A stretch of DNA of 9,202 bases, taken from Clostridiales bacterium UBA7011. GTDB lineage: Bacteria; Bacillota; Clostridia; Oscillospirales; Butyricicoccaceae. The DNA is taken from the NCBI GenBank assembly GCA_002449635.1, contig DJXF01000062.1:1-9202 (forward strand), written 5' to 3'. The stretch's first letter is position 1. Each line of letters opens with the position of its first letter. Under the pieces are notes generated by a model that saw only the letters and a list, made by a program, of their open reading frames with translations, did no database searches and was not told the origin of the DNA. This document shows positions 5,834 to 9,202 of this stretch, piece after piece. The position numbers were made by a program, and so were the translations under genes.

Positions 5834-7384
5834 TCAGGACGCGGACCCGGTCTCAATTCCGTGGAAAATGTGGTCCGGCCACGGGTCAAACTGATCGGGC
5901 AGCTTTTCCGCCGAGGCGATGGTGGTGCGTTCAAACGCGAGCGGAATAATGGGCATCTGCTCGACAAACGTGCTGAGATATTCCGTCTGCGCCTTCTCCC
6001 TTTCCTCCGGCCTGCACGAGGCCAGCGCGCGAATGGCTGTCTCCATGTCTTTGTCGTAATAGCCGCTGAAATTGCGCTCGCCGTTGGTGGAAATCAGGGA
6101 GGACAGATCGAAATCCGCCGTCATTTCATATTCGCCGTAATACAGCTGAAAGGCCTCGCGGCGCAGCCTGCTCTGGCAGTCCTCAAAGCTGAGCGGCGTG
6201 ACCGTGGTCTTGATGCCCGCCTCATCGAGCGATTTCGCGCACTGCTGCAGCACCGCGCCCTTTGTGCTGTATTTCTCGTTATAGATGATCTCAATTTCAA
6301 ACGGTCTGCCGCCGCGGATATCCAGATAGCCGTCCTCATTGCGGTCGAAAATGTCGGCATCGCGCAGCAGCTCGAGTCCCTTTTCCCTGTTGTTGTCCGG
6401 CTGTTCCACGCCCTGCGGCACGGGAATCATCGGCAGACCCGCGGCATCCGCACGGCCGGCAAAGCAGCTCTGCACAATGCTCTTGCGGTTGAGCAGATAA
6501 GCCAGACCGGCGCGCACATCCGCGCTGTCATACGGCTCCAAATCGCAGTTGATGCCCAGGTAGTGCATCCGTGTGCCCGGCACGCCGACATTATACTTTG
6601 CGCCCTGTACCGGCGCCGACTCCGCATCGGTCCGCATGAGCAGCGACAGCTCGCCGCTTCCCAGCAGATTGGCGGCGCCCGCGCTGTCGGAAACCGGCTT
6701 CAGCGTAATCGCTTTGCAGAAGCCGATCCTGCCGCCGCTCCACTGCTCGAACGGAATCAGGGTGGACACGCCCTCGCTTGCCGCCAGCTGATACGGTCCT
6801 GTGCCGTCGGGACAGGTGTCCTCATCCGTGCCCTTGCGCATGATGGGCACATCGAGCAGCGCCGCCAGATTGGTGTTTTCCCGATACAACCGGATATGTA
6901 CCTCATCGCCGCTGTACTTGACCGATGAAATGCACGCGAGCTGCTTCTGATAGGTCGAATCCTCGCGCAGCCGCGCATTGTTGAGCGAAAAAACCACGTC
7001 CTCGGGTGTGAGCTGCTGTCCGGAATGGAATTTGACGCCCGAACGGACGGTCAGCGTATATTCCCGGCTGTCCGTCTGCTCCAGAGAACTGCACAGCACC
7101 TTCTGCGGCTGAAAGCTTTTGTCGAGCACAAACAGCCGCTCAAAGCACAGCTGCACGAGCAGCTCATTTTCCGGCGAGGTGCACGCATACGGGTTGAGCC
7201 CGTCATTCTCGTTATAGGCGAGAACAAAGGAATCCACCGCCTTGACATGCGCCGCCTGTCCGACGGCCTGTCCGGACTCCGCCGCCCCGCTGCCGCTGTC
7301 CTCCTGCCTGTCCCCGCAGCCGGCGGTCAGCAGGAGCAGCATCATGCCCGTCAGCAGCGCCGCGATTGTGCGTTTTCTTTTCAT
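5834..7384 (-). CDS. Family 5 extracellular solute-binding lipoprotein (oligopeptide/nickel type)
   Basis: A 516-residue lipoprotein of the OppA/DppA class (SBP_bac_5). Start ATG 7384-7382 is chosen because it opens the signal peptide MKRKRT with a hydrophobic core and LLLTAGC (Cys23 lipidated), with GGAGGA at 7399-7394. A Ser/Gly/Ala/Gln linker follows to about residue 48. Family patterns are YNENDGLNPY, the TLTVRSGVKFHSGQQLTPED segment (the usual 'F.DG..lTAeDV' region), GTGPYQL, MHYLGINCDLEPYDSADVRA and LLNRKSIV. A DxNxDGxxD loop at 347-355 lies where family members often carry an aspartate-rich turn. The protein would capture a peptide-like ligand outside the membrane, but no permease or ATPase is nearby, so it may share a transporter encoded elsewhere. 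Its start overlaps the pgeF stop (ATGA, 7384-7381), indicating coupled translation. The ligand is unknown. Confidence 0.9.
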   Translation of the reverse strand: MKRKRTIAALLTGMMLLLLTAGCGDRQEDSGSGAAESGQAVGQAAHVKAVDSFVLAYNENDGLNPYACTSPENELLVQLCFERLFVLDKSFQPQKVLCSSLEQTDSREYTLTVRSGVKFHSGQQLTPEDVVFSLNNARLREDSTYQKQLACISSVKYSGDEVHIRLYRENTNLAALLDVPIMRKGTDEDTCPDGTGPYQLAASEGVSTLIPFEQWSGGRIGFCKAITLKPVSDSAGAANLLGSGELSLLMRTDAESAPVQGAKYNVGVPGTRMHYLGINCDLEPYDSADVRAGLAYLLNRKSIVQSCFAGRADAAGLPMIPVPQGVEQPDNNREKGLELLRDADIFDRNEDGYLDIRGGRPFEIEIIYNEKYSTKGAVLQQCAKSLDEAGIKTTVTPLSFEDCQSRLRREAFQLYYGEYEMTADFDLSSLISTNGERNFSGYYDKDMETAIRALASCRPEEREKAQTEYLSTFVEQMPIIPLAFERTTIASAEKLPDQFDPWPDHIFHGIETGSAS

Positions 7385-8190
7385 GAATGATCTTCCTCCA
7401 GCATAAGAATACCGGCCTGTACGCCGCGCCGCCCATGCGTCGCGCGGTGCGACCAGAACTCGGTGTGCCTGCATTTGGTGCACAGACCGCTGTCGACGAT
7501 CGTGCGCACGCCCGCCTGCTCGAGCCGCATGCGGTTGATGCCCTGCAGGTCGATAAAATATTTGGCCCCGCGCCGCGCGACAAACGGTTCACAGTCGGGT
7601 CCCATCGCCTCGCGCATCGCGTCGGGCACGTCCGCGTCCGTCTCAAAGCAGCACTGCCGGATGGACGGGCCGATGACCGCCTCGATATCCGCGGGGTCTG
7701 CGCCGTATTCGCGCTGCATGGTGCGAACGGTTTTGGCTAAAATGCCGTTTGCGGTGCCGCGCCAGCCGGAATGGCACACGCCGATGCTGCGGCTGACCGG
7801 GTCGTGCAGCAGCGTGACGACACAGTCGGCATAATAGCCGCACAGCGGCACGCCGGGCAGGTTGGTGACAATCGCATCGGTCTCCCAGCGCATCGGCTGT
7901 CCGAGGCCCATGCCGACCGCATCGCGGTCCACAACGCGCACGCAGTCGCCGTGCACCTGTTTGGTCATTGTCATGCGCCCGCGCGGCACGCCGAAGTGCT
8001 TTGCCAGAATGTCATAGTTGCGGAGCACATTTTCGCGCACATCCCCGCGGTTAAAGCCGAGGTTGAGCGAGGCCAGATACCCCGTGCTCACCCCGCCGAA
8101 TTTGGTTGTAAACAGATGCGGCGTCGTCAGTGCGTCGCATTCATAATAAATCAGGCCGTCTGTTTCGCGCCTGTGAAACTGTGGATGCAT
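7381..8190 (-). CDS. pgeF: Peptidoglycan editing factor PgeF (YfiH/laccase-domain family)
   Basis: A 269-residue cytoplasmic protein, close to the normal family size. The YfiH/LACC1 family (PF02578) is a metal-binding fold once called polyphenol oxidase. The Escherichia coli member removes wrongly incorporated L-serine from peptidoglycan precursors, and relatives have purine-nucleoside activity. The three metal-ligand motifs are intact: KQVHG (His80), YADC (Cys123) and HSGWRGT (His140). Also visible are ETDAIVTNLPGVPL before the Cys, IGPSIRQCCFE, and near the end FWSHRATHGRRG, matching the family's C-terminal 'SyRr...GR' region. ATG 8190-8188 is preceded by AGGAGG (8202-8197) with 6 bases of spacing; the frame extends to 8229 but only into the promoter region. 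It shares an ATGA with the next gene, a solute-binding lipoprotein. It appears complete and functional. Confidence 0.93.
   Translation of the reverse strand: MHPQFHRRETDGLIYYECDALTTPHLFTTKFGGVSTGYLASLNLGFNRGDVRENVLRNYDILAKHFGVPRGRMTMTKQVHGDCVRVVDRDAVGMGLGQPMRWETDAIVTNLPGVPLCGYYADCVVTLLHDPVSRSIGVCHSGWRGTANGILAKTVRTMQREYGADPADIEAVIGPSIRQCCFETDADVPDAMREAMGPDCEPFVARRGAKYFIDLQGINRMRLEQAGVRTIVDSGLCTKCRHTEFWSHRATHGRRGVQAGILMLEEDHS
7394..7399 (-). promoter_or_regulatory. Ribosome binding site for the solute-binding lipoprotein
   Basis: GGAGGA on the minus strand, inside the end of pgeF and 9 bases before ATG 7384. It decides the start against the longer open frame reaching 7483, whose extra codons lie within pgeF and would precede the signal peptide. 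Confidence 0.75.
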
Positions 8191-8229
8191 TGGTTTCCTC
8201 CTGTTCAGGCGCTGTGCGCCCGCGTACAC

Positions 8230-8258
8230 ATTATACTATGCTTTTCGGAAAAAATACA
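8230..8258 (-). promoter_or_regulatory. Probable pgeF promoter
   Basis: A perfect TATAAT -10 box on the minus strand occupies 8235-8230. At 17-bp spacing the -35 region (8258-8253) reads TGTATT, a poor match. Transcription would begin near 8223, leaving a leader of about 33 bases before the pgeF ATG at 8190. The -10 is convincing; the -35 weakness means an activator may be needed or another promoter may contribute. Confidence 0.6.
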
Positions 8259-8396
8259 GGGGCTGGGCGCCCATAAAAATCGCAGGAGGAATTATTTTAC
8301 AATCGTTCGCGGGGAATTTTGTCAAAAAACGCCGGTTTTTGCTCCCATTGCCTGCCGGGACATCCGCCGCACGCCCCGTCTGCCGCCAGTGCCCTG

Positions 8397-8425
8397 TTGA
8401 CAAGCGTGTCATTTCCTATTAGAAT
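8397..8425 (+). promoter_or_regulatory. Near-consensus housekeeping promoter for rny
   Basis: TTGACA (8397-8402) is separated by exactly 17 bp from TAGAAT (8420-8425). This is 11 of 12 bases to the sigma-A consensus with ideal spacing. Transcription would start around 8432, giving a leader of about 115 bases before the rny ATG at 8547. Confidence 0.88.
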
Positions 8426-8427
8426 AA

Positions 8428-8486
8428 GTAATAATGCCTTTGTGCGCAAACGTACGCGATCTATCGTTTATCCGCACAGGTATTAC
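8428..8486 (+). repeat. Nested inverted repeat in the rny leader
   Basis: Four pairing blocks nest around one centre: GTAATA 8428-8433 with TATTAC 8481-8486, CCT 8437-8439 with AGG 8478-8480, GTGCG 8442-8446 with CGCAC 8473-8477, and AAACG 8448-8452 with CGTTT 8465-8469. Small bulges separate them (8434-8436 and 8440-8441 on the left arm). The inner three blocks fall after the expected transcription start near 8432, so they can form a 5'-end stem-loop in the mRNA. The outermost block begins before that start. No T-tract follows, so it is not a terminator. I recognise no known riboswitch family here. Confidence 0.6.
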
Positions 8487-8526
8487 CTTGAAATTTCAGA
8501 ATTATTTAGAAAAAATCCACGAAAAC

Positions 8527-8534
8527 AGGAGGTG
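8527..8534 (+). promoter_or_regulatory. Ribosome binding site for rny
   Basis: AGGAGGTG, 12 bases before ATG 8547. The spacing is slightly long, but this is the only Shine-Dalgarno match in the region, and the ATG directly opens the expected membrane anchor of RNase Y. Confidence 0.8.
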
Positions 8535-8546
8535 TGTATCGGAACA

Positions 8547-9202
8547 ATGTTAGGTTATATCATTGCCGCTGTCGTCGGCATACTTGTGGGTGCCATCGCG
8601 GGCGTCCTCTACCGCAAGAACGTCGCCGAAAAGGAAATCGGCAGCGCGGAGGAGGAAGCCAAGCGTATTATTAACGATTCCATCAAGACCGCAGAGAGCA
8701 AAAAGCGCGAAGCGGTGCTGGAGGCAAAGGAAGAAATTCACAAAAGCCGTGCCGATCTCGAGCGTGAAATCAAGGAACGCCGCAGTGAGGTGCAGAAAAC
8801 CGAACGTCGTCTGACACAGAAAGAGGAAACGCTGGACCGGAAGACCGACGCCGCGGAGCAGAAGAACGAAGAGCTGACCCGCCGTCTCGCCAAGGTTCAG
8901 AAAAGCCAGGAGGAAGCGGAAAAGTACAAGCAGCAGCAGCTGGAGCGTCTGGAAAGCGTCTCCGGCCTGACCCGCGAGGAAGCCAAGGACTTTTTGGTCA
9001 AATCCATCGAGCAGGAGGCCCAGCACGACGCTGCGATCAAGCTGCGCGACATTCAGCAGCGCACAAAGGACGAGGCGGACCAGTACGCCCGCGAAATGAT
9101 CTCGTCCGCGATTCAGCGGTGCGCCGCCGACCACGTTGCGGAAGCCACCGTCTCGGTCGTTCCGCTGCCGAATGACGAAATGAAGGGCCGCATCATCGGC
9201 CG
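8547..9202 (+). CDS. rny: Ribonuclease Y, N-terminal part (runs off the right edge)
   Basis: The visible 218 residues match RNase Y, the membrane-anchored endoribonuclease that starts bulk mRNA turnover in Firmicutes. A single N-terminal transmembrane helix (about 3-21, MLGYIIAAVVGILVG start) is followed by RKN and a long charged coiled coil (about 24-160, rich in Glu/Lys/Arg/Gln). The conserved LESVSGLTREEAKDFL lies near 134-149. The sequence ends at VSVVPLPNDEMKGRIIGR (202-219), the start of the KH RNA-binding domain. The rest of KH and the catalytic HD domain lie beyond the window. ATG 8547 is preceded by AGGAGGTG (8527-8534) with 12 bases of spacing. An in-frame GTG at 8532 overlaps that site and is unlikely. 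A strong promoter and a folded leader precede it. Confidence 0.94.
   Translation, partial: MLGYIIAAVVGILVGAIAGVLYRKNVAEKEIGSAEEEAKRIINDSIKTAESKKREAVLEAKEEIHKSRADLEREIKERRSEVQKTERRLTQKEETLDRKTDAAEQKNEELTRRLAKVQKSQEEAEKYKQQQLERLESVSGLTREEAKDFLVKSIEQEAQHDAAIKLRDIQQRTKDEADQYAREMISSAIQRCAADHVAEATVSVVPLPNDEMKGRIIG

Larger units (their letters stand above)
8191..8546. other. Divergent intergenic region between pgeF and rny
   Basis: This 356-base gap separates two divergent genes. From left to right it holds the pgeF ribosome site and TATAAT box, an 8-bp palindrome GGGCGCCC (8265-8272), an AT-rich stretch with a possible second minus-strand -35 (TTGACA, 8325-8320) lacking a well-spaced -10, a small A/T hairpin (8325-8340), the rny promoter, and the folded rny leader. 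I see no credible gene in it: a frame open from about 8284 to 8422 has a ribosome-like AGGAGG but no ATG, GTG or TTG at a sensible distance. Confidence 0.7.

Noticed and set aside
6320..6346. EF-hand or dockerin-like DxNxDGxxD loop in the solute-binding protein
   Set aside because: Single copy, and family 5 binding proteins commonly have an aspartate/glycine-rich turn at this place. No sign of a second loop or cellulosome context.
5729..6928. 399-codon plus-strand open frame opposite the solute-binding lipoprotein
   Set aside because: Begins inside the terminator hairpin, has an unnatural composition and lies antisense to a well-recognised protein.
8325..8340. A/T-rich hairpin (AAAAAC/GTTTTT with GCCG loop)
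   Set aside because: Only 6 bp, mostly A-T, with no T-tract beyond the stem and no gene end nearby. Too weak to call a terminator.
8284..8422. Possible small plus-strand gene after AGGAGG in the intergenic region
   Set aside because: No ATG, GTG or TTG at a proper distance (only ATT codons), and the frame ends inside the -10 box of the rny promoter.
8532..8534. GTG as alternative start of rny
   Set aside because: It lies within the Shine-Dalgarno sequence itself, so it cannot use it. ATG 8547 starts the expected membrane anchor.

Overview
The window looks like a piece of chromosome from a GC-rich, low-oxygen-type Firmicute, most likely a gut-associated member of the Clostridia (Oscillospirales-like). 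The basis is the strong AGGAGG-type ribosome binding sites, the Gram-positive-style lipoprotein signal peptides, the presence of RNase Y, and protein sequences that resemble clostridial families. The taxonomic call is an inference from style and memory, not from a marker gene.

Plus-strand block (130-5686). After the last 20 codons of an unidentified gene (1-63) and a short hairpin, there is a tight run of five genes: a lipoprotein with two NEAT-like repeats, a FhuD/BtuF-type substrate-binding lipoprotein, a FecCD-type permease, a FecE-type ATPase with an extra C-terminal domain, and a MATE-family exporter. Three junctions are ATGA overlaps or 4-base gaps with a good ribosome binding site. The first four genes form a complete ABC importer of the iron-siderophore/haem/cobalamin class plus an extra surface lipoprotein. 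The MATE gene is attached to the same operon by an ATGA overlap. No promoter is visible in the 66 bases upstream, so transcription probably starts further upstream.

Convergent junction (5687-5833). Two hairpins lie here. The second is a 15-bp perfect stem followed by T residues and is a very convincing terminator for the plus-strand operon.

Minus-strand pair (8190 down to 5834). pgeF (peptidoglycan editing factor, multicopper-oxidase-like YfiH/LACC family) is followed, with an ATGA overlap, by a family 5 peptide-type solute-binding lipoprotein. No permease or ATPase for that binding protein is in the window.

Divergent intergenic region (8191-8546) and rny. A TATAAT box serves pgeF on the minus strand. 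A near-consensus promoter (TTGACA, 17 bp, TAGAAT) drives rny (RNase Y), which runs off the right edge at the start of its KH domain. Between this promoter and rny there is a nested inverted repeat that would fold the 5' leader.

I found no RNA genes, insertion sequences, CRISPR arrays or phage genes. The parts most worth following up are the iron/haem-type operon with its NEAT-like lipoprotein, extended ATPase and coupled MATE gene; the pgeF-binding protein coupling; and the structured rny leader.
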